Assembly (NCBI GenBank): GCA_964598225.1
Contig: CAZRBG010000062.1
Coordinates: 1-32,261 of the forward strand
Origin: SG8-4 sp964598225
Lineage (GTDB): Bacteria; Planctomycetota; Phycisphaerae; Sedimentisphaerales; Anaerobacaceae
Reading direction: 5' to 3'
DNA length: 32,261 nt
In this document: positions 8,084 to 16,003 of the stretch, one piece after another
How positions within the stretch are numbered: position 1 is the first letter of the stretch
Layout of the letters: each line of letters begins with the position of its first letter
The notes under the pieces: generated by a model
Seen by the model: only the letters and a program-made list of their open reading frames with translations
The model's database searches: none
What the model was told of the DNA's origin: nothing
Position numbers and translations under genes: made by a program

Positions 8084-8112
8084 TTGCCAAAAGCCGCCTG
8101 AGAGCTTATACT
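8084..8112 (+). promoter_or_regulatory. Promoter of lysA
   Basis: TTGCCA (8084-8089) and TATACT (8107-8112), each five of six to consensus, are spaced by 17 nt. The predicted start is near 8119, giving a leader of about 48 nt with AAGGA before the ATG. Confidence 0.65.
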
Positions 8113-8166
8113 GCCCCTCCTGTACTTTAACAGACTTCTTAGAATTCTGGAGCTAAGGACATTTAC

Positions 8167-9441
8167 ATGGACCATTTTGACTATAGAAACGGCAGTCTTT
8201 TTGCTGAAGACGTTAGTGTGGCGAAAGTAGCCGAGAAGGTCGGAACGCCGGTTTATATATACAGCAAGGCAACCTTCATCGACCATCTGGAGAAGATCCG
8301 CAACGCCTACCGGGGGATCGACACTACAATCTGCTACTCCGTCAAGGCTTGCGGCAACATAAACATCCTCAGATTCATGGCCGCCGCCGGCAGCGGATTC
8401 GACGTCGTCAGCGGCGGCGAGTTATATCGCGTTCTACAAGCCGGGGGCGATCCGGCAAACGTCGTTTACGCCGGAGTCGGCAAGACCGACTCCGAGATAA
8501 CCGAGGCACTTGATGCCGGGATAGCTTATTTCAACGTCGAATCGGAAGCAGAACTGGAGAACCTTATCCGGTTGGCGGCACAAAAAGGAAAGCAGGCGAA
8601 AGTCGCTTTGCGCGTAAATCCCGACGTTGATTACAAAGCCCATGAATACACAACCACCGGCAAAAAGGAAACGAAATTCGGCGTCGATATCGAAAGGGCC
8701 GTGAAAGTTTTCGCAGATTACGGCGAGAATCCTGCAGTAAACCTCTGCGCCCTTCATGTCCACCTGGGCTCGGGCGGCAAAGTCATCGATCCTTACGTAG
8801 ACGCCGTGCAAAAGATCCTGCCCCTTATCGACAGACTCCGCGACAAAGGCCATACCATCGAAACCATCGACCTGGGCGGTGGCTACGGCGCCGATTATGA
8901 ATCGGACTCGGCGCCTTCGGCCGCCGAGTATGCGGCAGGGCTTGTCCCGCTGCTGAAGGAAAAAAATGTCAGGCTCATTCTCGAACCGGGCAAGAGTATC
9001 TGCGCCAACGCGGGTATAATGCTCGCCCGCGTTCTGTATATCAAGCAGGGAGGAAGCAAGAAATTCGTTATCACAGATGCGGGGATGAACGACCTGATCC
9101 GCCCGTCTCTTTATGATGCGTTTCATTTTATCTGGCCCGCGAAGGTAGACGAAAAGTTTGTTCCCGACAAACGCCGGGAAGATATCAAAACAGAGGGTAC
9201 CGAAACCGTCGACGTGGTAGGGCCGGTCTGCGAAAGCGCCGATTTCCTGGCAAAGGACCGAGCAATGCCGCCGGTCAAAACGGGCGATCTGCTTTCGGTT
9301 TTTGCCGCGGGCGCCTATGGATTTACTATGAGCAGTAACTATAACGCTCGCGCCCGAGCGGCCGAAGTCCTCGTGGACGGCGACAAGTTCTATGTCATCG
9401 GCAGGCGAGAGACTTATGAAGACCTCATCTCTCTGGAGTAA
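8167..9441 (+). CDS. lysA: Diaminopimelate decarboxylase LysA
   Basis: LysA decarboxylates meso-diaminopimelate to L-lysine, using PLP, in the cytoplasm. This fold-type III enzyme shows the PLP-binding lysine K60 in CYSVKACGN, HVHLGSG (197-203), the phosphate-binding DLGGGYG (235-241), EPGKS (273-277) and the catalytic C355 in GPVCESADF. 424 aa is normal. AAGGA lies 7 nt before the ATG. The TAA stop falls exactly within the left arm of a 13-bp inverted repeat (9437-9449), so the element boundary may have supplied or replaced the stop codon. Confidence 0.96.
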   Translation: MDHFDYRNGSLFAEDVSVAKVAEKVGTPVYIYSKATFIDHLEKIRNAYRGIDTTICYSVKACGNINILRFMAAAGSGFDVVSGGELYRVLQAGGDPANVVYAGVGKTDSEITEALDAGIAYFNVESEAELENLIRLAAQKGKQAKVALRVNPDVDYKAHEYTTTGKKETKFGVDIERAVKVFADYGENPAVNLCALHVHLGSGGKVIDPYVDAVQKILPLIDRLRDKGHTIETIDLGGGYGADYESDSAPSAAEYAAGLVPLLKEKNVRLILEPGKSICANAGIMLARVLYIKQGGSKKFVITDAGMNDLIRPSLYDAFHFIWPAKVDEKFVPDKRREDIKTEGTETVDVVGPVCESADFLAKDRAMPPVKTGDLLSVFAAGAYGFTMSSNYNARARAAEVLVDGDKFYVIGRRETYEDLISLE

Positions 9442-9579
9442 CCGTTCACAGGTAAAAAACGCTGTTAATCAGGCAAGAATACAGCTTTTATCAAGTTGTC
9501 ACTTGGAAAAAGTTGGTGACATTAGATCAAAATCCTATTTCTAAGCGAATAACGGCTCTTTTTCCCGTGAACGGTTACT
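9437..9579. mobile_element. Small element bounded by 13-bp inverted repeats
   Basis: AGTAACCGTTCAC (9437-9449) and its exact complement (9567-9579) bracket 117 bp that encode nothing. The GTAA ends resemble the terminal bases of IS66-family elements as I remember them, so this may be a non-autonomous (MITE-like) relic. No 8-bp target duplication is seen at the borders. A long hairpin acting as a lysA transcript end is the alternative. Confidence 0.5.
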
Positions 9580-9792
9580 AGAAGTCAAATCCGATTCGTA
9601 GGTTCGCAGTGACGGCGTAAGGCGTTGTTCTCATATACCCAGCTATATACCCATCTGGCAGATTTATGCGGGTGAACTGTAAGAGGTTTACCGATATGCC
9701 CTCTACAGGATGGCCGGGCCATTCCGAGCACACTACAAACGAGTTTGAAAATCAACAAGGGAGGAATCAACACAACTAAGAGTAATCACCTT

Positions 9793-10020
9793 TTACGGTC
9801 CGATAAGCCGGACCACCGCCATCACGCCCAACAGACACAAAAGCAGCAGCGCAGCCCTCATTATCCGCATCAACTGCGTCTTGGGCTCAATATAACGCCA
9901 AATGAAGGCCCAAATAGCCACTACGAGCGATAGACGCAAAACAAAAAGTACGAAGTCCTTCAACATATACCTAAGATAACCCATTTTAACATCCAAGTCA
10001 AGTAAAAACTGCCCCATCAT
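9793..10020 (-). CDS. Small membrane protein, unknown function
   Basis: The 75-aa product has two hydrophobic segments (about residues 24-40 and 52-73) separated by a charged loop (RYIEPKTQLMR), consistent with a two-helix membrane protein. GGAG sits 2 nt before the first ATG at 10020 and 5 nt before a second ATG at 10017; starts at codon 13 (9984, preceded by GGA) or codon 19 are possible and keep both helices. I recognise no family. The hydrophobic pattern and clean stop make it more likely a gene than noise. Confidence 0.55.
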   Translation of the reverse strand: MMGQFLLDLDVKMGYLRYMLKDFVLFVLRLSLVVAIWAFIWRYIEPKTQLMRIMRAALLLLCLLGVMAVVRLIGP

Positions 10021-10386
10021 AACTCCGGTGTTGGCCCGCCCTTATGACATAATATCCGGCTTTGCCCTGTTATTATACCCTCGATCTCCATCCGAACGTG
10101 TCTGCCAACTAAAAAAGAAAGAAAAATTGCAAAAAATATCACACGGGTATCTGCACATCTTCCGAGCAGGCTATGCTTGCGGCGGGCGGAGTAGCCGCAG
10201 TTATAATACTGATAAGGGATTTTCATTATACCCTCCGCCAGGTCGCCCTAAATTGGTGTTTCAACGCCGCCGGAGCGGGACCATTATTTTTGGATACAAA
10301 CATTAAAGAATTGAAAAAAGCAAGCCGAACAGTATTTAGATGTTTTGCAATCACAATTTCTTGGTACTTTAATAGGAGAGTCGAAG
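10021..10386. other. Gap before the 85-aa membrane protein
   Basis: Nothing recognisable is encoded. Open frames here overlap one another in several frames and have no ribosome sites. TTGAAA at about 10311 followed by TATTTA could be a weak promoter for the next gene. Confidence 0.35.
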
Positions 10387-10644
10387 ATGCATTATTTACA
10401 AGAAGTAAAGAAGTGGTTGGGCGAGATTACGGAAATTCTGTTGTTGCTGGTCGCGCTCGGAGTCGTGGTGGAGATCCTGTTCGGCACGAACGTCACATTC
10501 TTCGGCGGGGTCGTGGGAAATCTCACCACCCTGATCGGAACGTTCGGGCAGGACGGCCTCGTGGGCCTGATCGCGCTCGGGGTAATCCTCTACCTGTTCC
10601 AGAGAGGAAAAGTCTTCTCGCAGCAACATCAGCATCAGCAGTAA
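10387..10644 (+). CDS. Small two-helix membrane protein, unknown
   Basis: The start at 10387 is chosen because GGAG (10375-10378) lies 8 nt upstream; the frame is open further but without a ribosome site. The 85-aa product has an amphipathic N-terminus, a first membrane segment (EILLLLVALGVVVEILF), a glycine-rich middle (FFGGVVGNLTTLIG), a second segment (GLVGLIALGVILYLF) and a short tail ending in a run of Q and H. The layout is holin-like, but I recognise no family. An intrinsic terminator follows about 100 nt downstream. Confidence 0.65.
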   Translation: MHYLQEVKKWLGEITEILLLLVALGVVVEILFGTNVTFFGGVVGNLTTLIGTFGQDGLVGLIALGVILYLFQRGKVFSQQHQHQQ

Positions 10645-10748
10645 CCCATTAGCAGCCTGAATCGGCGCGTCACAGGGCTCTTCGATGTAATCGACAAGTA
10701 CGCCCTGTTCGGCCAGGCGCGCCGCCTTCAGTGCCCGGAGGTCGACCT

Positions 10749-10785
10749 CACGGAGCGTAAGCGCTACGCTCCGTGTTTTCTTTTT
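10749..10785 (+). terminator. Intrinsic terminator after the 85-aa gene
   Basis: A perfect 11-bp stem CACGGAGCGTA/TACGCTCCGTG with loop AGCGC is followed by TTTTCTTTTT on the plus strand. Confidence 0.88.
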
Positions 10786-11771
10786 AAAGCAAAGCGGCCG
10801 GATTCAGAGAAGACCCAGGCTAACCGGGCGTATTTTCCCGTCATTGGCTTTGATTGGCTTTGTTCTTGGCTCTCCAAAACTCGGTTGTTTCAACGTAACA
10901 GCTTGATGTACAATTGCTTACGTTCATTTTGTCCGTCCCGGAATTGGCTTTGTTTCGCATTTTTTTATAATCGCTGAGATCGTCTTCCTCTGTCATTCCT
11001 GTGGAAACAGGAATCCACATTGGGTTCGTTTTGCATTTTGCCAGCCACGGAGGACACGGAGAACGCAGAGACAGGTTGACCTGCCCCAAATCCCTGATTT
11101 CCTCATATCCTCAATAACCACCTCCCGATTACCTGATTCCTGCATTGTATTTCACTACCTGCGTATTATACCATAATATTGTCTAAAAATCAAACAATAA
11201 TCGCGGATTTCACGGATTTTCACTGTTTTCACGGTATTTTGACGGGATTACAGGATACACATGTAAAAAAACAATAATAAAATAAGAAAGCCTGATAAGC
11301 CCTGTTATCCTGTCAAAACATTTTCGTCCGGAATCCTCATTTACGGCTCAAAAACGCCGATCCGTAAGAAATTGTCATTCTTTCCAATTTTTATCGTCTA
11401 CATTTGGGGTCGAGAAACGCCTTTATATATAGAATGGGCAGAACATGACAAGATTAACCAGGATTTTGCTTCGGACATGTAGTTTTCGGCGTATAAGGGT
11501 AACTACTTATTTTTGATAGCATTTTAAACTATTGCTTGACACAAGATAGAACAAAACGATACGATATGAACATCAGGACGATATCCGGGACGAGAAAAGA
11601 TGCAGGTGTTTTTTTCATATATAGAAATAGCTGTAGGGCATCTTATGGACGACATCGGAATTGGAGGAGCATAAGATTGATGAGGCGAAGAACCGTAAAA
11701 TATATCGGACATCTTTAATTCTCCTAATGATTTGCAATCAGTCACCGGCGAGAAAACAACATGAAGCGCAT
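10786..11771. repeat. Gene-free kilobase of degenerate dispersed repeats
   Basis: No gene is supported. ATTGGCTTTG occurs in tandem near 10846-10860 and again near 10941. A single-headed palindrome ATTCCT-N8-AGGAAT lies at 10995-11014. A CCTGAT-rich stretch near 11090-11145 resembles one arm of the block between coaC and coaB. Inverted copies of ATCCTGTcAAAA-like sequence occur at about 11238-11325. A TTGACA...TACGAT pair at 11536-11565 looks like a promoter, but nothing coding follows it. An open frame on the minus strand (10841-11089) consists of repeat translation. Confidence 0.6.
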
Positions 11772-11805
11772 AAAAATAGGGCTGCAAGCGGATGCTCACA
11801 GCCCT
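11772..11805 (-). terminator. Intrinsic terminator downstream of the CRISPR array
   Basis: Read on the minus strand, AGGGCTG...CAGCCCT (11778-11784 and 11799-11805) forms a 7-bp stem with a 14-nt loop, followed by ATTTTTAT. It lies about 45 nt beyond the decayed last repeat and so would end a minus-strand pre-crRNA. A similar GGCTG-type terminator is found at 27639-27672. Confidence 0.7.
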
Positions 11806-11849
11806 GAAATGTGTTTTGCTTCTTAGGGATTTACTGCTATTCCTATTTG

Positions 11850-12214
11850 TACAAATGCGTCCAGCAAATAGCTATCGCTTACAGCCACTTCAAAGATAGC
11901 TCCTAAGTTGGTCCCCCTGTATGCATCCCGCAAATAGCTATCGCTTACAGCCCGCTCGATAACGTCCAATTGCAAGGGGTCCTGTATGCATCCCGCAAAT
12001 AGCTATCGCTTACAGCGACGAACCGGAGTTCGCGTGTACGTTTTGTCCTGTATGCATCCCGCAAATAGCTATCGCTTACAGCAACGTTCTGTACGTTGTC
12101 AATTACAGCAGGCCTGTATGCATCCCGCAAATAGCTATCGCTTACAGCGACCGGCTCTCGTCCTCGTGGGCGGGGGCCCCTGTATGCATCCCGCAAATAG
12201 CTATCGCTTACAGC
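11850..12214 (-). CRISPR. CRISPR array, six 36-nt repeats and five spacers
   Basis: Repeats lie at 11850-11885, 11916-11951, 11981-12016, 12047-12082, 12113-12148 and 12179-12214. The last five are identical. Spacers are 30, 29, 30, 30 and 30 nt and unrelated to one another. On the minus strand the repeat begins GCTGTAAGCG and ends GGGATGCATACAGG, with short terminal complementarity (CTGTA/TACAG) and an internal ATAGCTAT palindrome. The repeat at 11850 has mismatches in its CATACAGG-side end, marking the leader-distal end, so the array is read leftwards, in the same direction as the effector gene upstream of it. A terminator follows at 11772. I saw no spacer match within the window, but could not search. 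Confidence 0.97.
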
Positions 12215-12216
12215 AG

Positions 12217-12439
12217 ATATCCTGTAAATGACGCTAACCAGAATGGTTACATTAATTCCACTGCTCAAAAAATGGCAGAATGCTCGGTGAGCGAACACAA
12301 AGGGAAGCATTTTTCCACTAATATGTGCCTTCTCATCCTTCAGGCCGTACAGGTCGGCCTTCAGCCGCTTGCCCGCGATTGCCTTTTAGGCTATCGGGCA
12401 TTTTATGCGGCCTCATTTGAATTTCCAAAGAGCTGGCTA
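12217..12439 (-). ncRNA. Candidate tracrRNA-like scaffold / leader
   Basis: The sequence between the effector stop and the first repeat is densely foldable. Plus-strand positions 12364-12368 and 12407-12411 (GCCGC/GCGGC), 12370-12375 and 12395-12400 (TGCCCG/CGGGCA), and 12381-12384 and 12388-12391 (GCCT/AGGC) form one nested hairpin. 12342-12347 and 12355-12360 (AGGCCG/CGGCCT) form a second, whose minus-strand loop ACCTGTA is complementary to the repeat end TACAGG. ATGCTTCCC (minus strand of 12302-12310) pairs with the repeat GGGATGCAT at eight of nine positions. Cas12f systems keep a folded tracrRNA in this place; the assignment is inference, and RNA ends are unknown. Confidence 0.5.
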
Positions 12440-13840
12440 TTACAATCTTTGCTTTTTTGATTGTACAGTAATTATGTCTTCGATGTCAAGCGCGGCAATG
12501 TTGCGCGCTGCGTTGTAGTCTGGATCATCCTCGTACTCACATTTCGGACAAACGAATTTTGCTACCTTCCCCGTCTCTTTGTGCGAATCCCGATAGTTCC
12601 GGTCAAAATCCACATTGATGAAACCACATTCGCTGCAACGCCTGGAGGTATACTTAGGATTAATCTTTTTAAGCTCGATATTGTTCTCTTTGGCCTTGTA
12701 TGTCAGGAATTGCTGCAACTGATGATACCTCCATCGCAAGCCAAGAAACGTACCAGTCAATTGATCTTTGAGACCGTCAAGGTCTTCGATTTGGATTGTT
12801 CCTGCTCCATGATTTTTGGCAAAGTCTATGACTGACGCTGAAAGCTGATGATTTAATGTGGTGTACGATTTATCAATTTTGAGCCGTAGTTTTTCAGTTG
12901 GCTGAAGCTTTCTTTTGACACCGTGTCCGGAGCGCGCTGTTGAATGTGCAAGGTTTGCTCGACCTCCGCGCTGTATCGACCTGCGCCGGGCCATAACCTG
13001 CTTTTGCAGGGTACGTATTCTGTTTCCTAATGCGGAAAACTGTCTGCGTCCGAGACGGGCATGCCCATTGTTGATCGCGGCATAAAGCGGCACTGAGAAT
13101 CCCAAGTCAACACCTACTACAATTTCAGGATTGAGTTTGGAAGTGTCGGCAAGAGGCATTTCGTATGTGACAAGCAGGTACCATTGCCTGGTACGGGCAT
13201 CCTGCTTAATCTCGAAAAGACGTTGTCTGTAGCCATCGCCCGTGTTTTCCTTGTTCTCCAATAGACGATCAAGGATTGCACGCTGGCCAGGATTTAGCTT
13301 TCCGGTTTGAAGGACGACGCGTGGATAGGGCTTTCTGCAAACCATCAAGTCAAGCTCAACGTCGCCATTCGTACCCTGTTCAAGCCTTCGCTGTGCCTTT
13401 TTATCACAGCGTATAGGAATTGCCATATTTGAACGGAACGTCGGCAAAGCGGTCGTACCTCGAATGACTTGTTTCCATTTCGACAGGTTTGTAATCGCTC
13501 GGATTTTGTATTGAGATAATGCGCCAACTACAGTATCCGGCAAGGCGCCCGTCTTGGAAAAGCGGTCGAGTTCTTCTGATTTCGCGCCCTCATCAATAAG
13601 CATCTGACGCAAGCGTCGAGATAACTGGCCCGGAGTCTCGGTTTTGAATTCATCGCTCTTACCCGTTCTGAAAAGGTGAAAGTTGAGATATGCCTCACTG
13701 ACGGCCAGGTTCGCAAGGCGATAAACACGATAACGAACATCTCTGAGCGATTGGCCGAGTTCGTTCCACGTCATATCACCGGCGGGCTTGAGAATACGAT
13801 ATTTGGAAACCTTGAATGTTGTCTTCTGTTTTTTCGACAC
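12440..13840 (-). CDS. Miniature type V CRISPR effector (Cas12f/TnpB-like nuclease)
   Basis: The 466-aa protein has the C-terminal RuvC nuclease of TnpB and Cas12f. RuvC-I is VVGVDLGFSV with D245, RuvC-II is IQIEDLDGL with E352, and RuvC-III is DYNAARNIA with D441. A zinc ribbon sits between II and III: C402/C405 and C431/C434. All three acidic residues and four cysteines are present, so it should be active. An arginine-rich helical region (residues 275-325) resembles the RuvC-inserted helices that contact guide RNA. It is longer than typical TnpB (about 350-420 aa) and within the Cas12f range. The start is GTG at 13840 with GGAG 8 nt upstream. The CRISPR array lies downstream in the same direction, 225 nt past the stop; no tnpA, cas1 or cas2 is nearby. 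A TnpB that captured an array is the alternative. Confidence 0.88.
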   Translation of the reverse strand: MSKKQKTTFKVSKYRILKPAGDMTWNELGQSLRDVRYRVYRLANLAVSEAYLNFHLFRTGKSDEFKTETPGQLSRRLRQMLIDEGAKSEELDRFSKTGALPDTVVGALSQYKIRAITNLSKWKQVIRGTTALPTFRSNMAIPIRCDKKAQRRLEQGTNGDVELDLMVCRKPYPRVVLQTGKLNPGQRAILDRLLENKENTGDGYRQRLFEIKQDARTRQWYLLVTYEMPLADTSKLNPEIVVGVDLGFSVPLYAAINNGHARLGRRQFSALGNRIRTLQKQVMARRRSIQRGGRANLAHSTARSGHGVKRKLQPTEKLRLKIDKSYTTLNHQLSASVIDFAKNHGAGTIQIEDLDGLKDQLTGTFLGLRWRYHQLQQFLTYKAKENNIELKKINPKYTSRRCSECGFINVDFDRNYRDSHKETGKVAKFVCPKCEYEDDPDYNAARNIAALDIEDIITVQSKKQRL

Positions 13841-13959
13841 ACTAACAACTCCAACAGGAGCGACGAATAAAGAGTGTTTATCCGTAAAAGAATCGGACGC
13901 TTCAACAGCGTGCTTCCCTGCAGAAAAGTTCTTGCCGCTATCTCTGGATTACATACACT

Positions 13960-13988
13960 ATTATATATTATTTTCCCACTTAGAACAA
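13960..13988 (-). promoter_or_regulatory. Possible promoter of the effector gene
   Basis: On the minus strand a perfect TATAAT (13960-13965) has TTGTTC (13983-13988) 17 nt upstream. The start would be near 13953, with a leader of about 113 nt before the GTG. A TTGACA at about 13991-13996 is better in sequence but too far (26 nt) from this -10. Confidence 0.4.
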
Positions 13989-14042
13989 GCTTGTCAATCC
14001 AAAATCAAATTTCGTTCAACAAAATGGATGTTGATCAGTGCC

Positions 14043-14543
14043 GGAATCGAGGAAATGGTGCGATACATCGCACCCTACGCCTTTCTTCGTGCGCCTTCGT
14101 GTCTCTGTGGTGAAAAAGCCATGAAATCAGTGTCTAAGAAAGATTGAAACCACGAATGAACACAGCGCGGCCTCGGGCTTCGCCCATTGGCCGCAACCAA
14201 AAAGTTATTCATTTTCCACGTTTCACGAGTAAGACACTGCTCAGGAAAGTTTTGTTGATTCCCTTGCTTAGCAGACGTTTACGTTGTTTCCCCTGAGCCG
14301 CAGCGGCTCAGGGCGACAAAGGCCACGCCAGTGGCTTCGCTTGGTGGCATGGTCTTTGTGACCCCTTCGCTCACTGCTGGTCCCTTAGGCCCATCCGGCC
14401 TATTTCTTTTCCTTGCCCACGGGCGACAGAGGGCAAGGAAAAGAAATGTCTTTTTCTCAAAAAAACCATAGAAAGACAGGGATAACAAAGTATAGTAGCA
14501 TCCTTTAAGCTCACATGCTCAAACAACACAATGAAAGGATGCT
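14043..14543. repeat. Palindrome-rich gap between effector and transposase relic
   Basis: No gene is supported. It holds four strong inverted repeats: GGTGCGAT-AC-ATCGCACC (14057-14074); an 11-bp-arm palindrome CCCTGAGCCGC-A-GCGGCTCAGGG (14291-14313); a 17-bp perfect inverted repeat at 14402-14418 and 14431-14447; and TAGCATCCTTT (14496-14506) with its complement (14534-14544) directly before the pseudogene ATG. The last may be a regulatory or terminal structure of the transposase-like element. Confidence 0.65.
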
Positions 14544-15852
14544 ATGATGAAGTTGATGGAATTATACAAAGATAAAATCATGGGATCGATAAGCGGCTTG
14601 GATCGAATCCGATTTCGAGGAACCTTGCGGTGGCTGGCCAGCGAACGTGGCTTAGGAACGTTTATGAACACGAAAAATATTCTGCTAAAGAATTTTTCTG
14701 ATTGGGTTAAGGGTCTTACGGCTCAGATACGGCAAAGCTGTGAATCCCGCGCGGATGCCCTTGGTATCGAAAAGCGTTATTTAAACAGCAGCGGTATTGA
14801 CAAAGAGAAGCTGGCTCGACAGATCGCTGAGGATAAGGGTATCACTGAAGGTTCTATCTGTCTGTTGAGTGTATTAGAGTCTTGCGTTGGGCAGTTGTCC
14901 CGGCTTGGGGCAGGCTTTGAAACCGTTGAAACCTGAATATTACTGGTCGGCTGACGAGACGGAATGGGCGACGGACATCATGTTCAGGACTGTTGAAGAG
15001 CTTGATGGGTTATATCCGTCAGTTCTTCATCATGCTATGAATGTTTCGGATTCTCCGTCGGTAATGAGGTACTTGGGCAGAAAGGATGCCCGCGGTCCGA
15101 TGCCTAACGAAATTGTCAGCGATTTACGCAGACGCCATGAGGGACTTCGAGTTAAGCACTGGAAGAATCGCAATTCGGTTAAGATGTATAACAAGAGCGG
15201 CAGTATTCTAAGGATAGAGACGACAATTAACAGCACTCGCGACTTTAGGGTTTTCCGTCATCCTGATGACGATAGTTCCAAGCCTGCGTCATGGCAAAAG
15301 ATGCGTAAGGGTGTCAACGACCTTCATCGTCGCTGTGAAGTAAGCGACAAGTGTAATGAGCGTTATGGTGATGCGTTAGCATCAGCACAAGTGGAGGAGA
15401 AACTCAAAGAAGTGGTGTCCCCGGCGTGTAACAGGATAAACAAAGACGGAAAGAAGTACCGGGGCTTGAATCCGTGGCAGCAGGAAGATTACAAACTGTT
15501 GACGTTTTTGGCCAAAGGTGAACATGCGACCAGCGGCTTCAGGAACAAAGACCTTCGAAAATGTCTTTATCCACAATCAGATGGGCAGAGAAAGTATAGC
15601 AGCAGAACAAGCCGATTGATAAAACTGCTTCGAGTGCATGGCTTGGTGAAGAAGGTGGCCAGAGAAAATCGGTATATACTCACTGCAAAAGGCCAAAAGT
15701 TCGCCAGTGCCTTAATGACAGCATCAGCCGTTGATATAAAAGGACTTACGAAAGTTGCAGCAGGAAAACGACACAGAAAAAACAAGAAGTTGAAGGATAG
15801 TAGTACAGAGGCCACAGAGAAATGGGCCATAGGCAGTGTTAATCGGTGTTAA
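14544..15852 (+). pseudogene. Planctomycete transposase-like gene, internally deleted and frameshifted
   Basis: The first 113 codons (MMKLMELYKDKIMGSISGLD... to CLLSVLESC) match the N-terminus, and the frame from about 14930 (EYYWSADETEWATDIMF...) matches the C-terminal two thirds, of a repeated orphan family I recognise from planctomycete genomes, in which these parts are joined by roughly 115 residues containing an RKCLHxYHY...GFMHxRxQTWFPF...NGREWLARQMD block. Here that block is missing and the two parts are in different frames (offset +1), joined by about 20 unrelated codons at 14884-14936. The first frame stops at 14936. The element is therefore dead. The family's mobility is inferred from its repeated occurrence; its catalytic chemistry is unknown to me. 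Confidence 0.8.
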
Positions 15853-16003
15853 TCCTCCCGGAAGGGACGCCTAAGGCGGTGTCTAATATCAAAGATCTTC
15901 GACGTGGGAATTATTGGGTTGCAGCGAATGGCCACGATAGAGTATATTGAATTGTGTTGGCGATTATTTGTATTCGCAGCGTTGCTCAACGAGATTGAAT
16001 TAT

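Noticed and set aside
9585..9773. 62-aa minus-strand frame after the lysA inverted repeat
   Set aside because: No ribosome site, no pattern; nothing else is visible at 9580-9792.
10841..11089. 82-aa minus-strand frame in the repeat-rich kilobase
   Set aside because: Its sequence is translated dispersed repeat (KNKANQSQ-type and the ATTCCT palindrome), without ribosome site or domain.
11536..11565. TTGACA...TACGAT promoter-like pair, plus strand
   Set aside because: Spacing is 18 nt and no credible gene or RNA follows before the CRISPR array, which is read from the other strand.
12250..12285. Separate promoter for the CRISPR array (TTGAGC-N17-CATTCT, minus strand)
   Set aside because: Only four and three of six consensus matches; co-transcription with the effector is equally possible.
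11945..12310. 121-aa minus-strand frame with repeated AVSDSYLRDAYR peptides
   Set aside because: This is translation of the CRISPR repeats; repeat plus spacer of 66 nt keeps the frame by chance.
12440..13840. Ordinary IS605/IS607 TnpB rather than a CRISPR effector
   Set aside because: No tnpA, no recognisable element ends, longer than usual TnpB, and a well-formed CRISPR array lies downstream in the same direction. It remains the main alternative.
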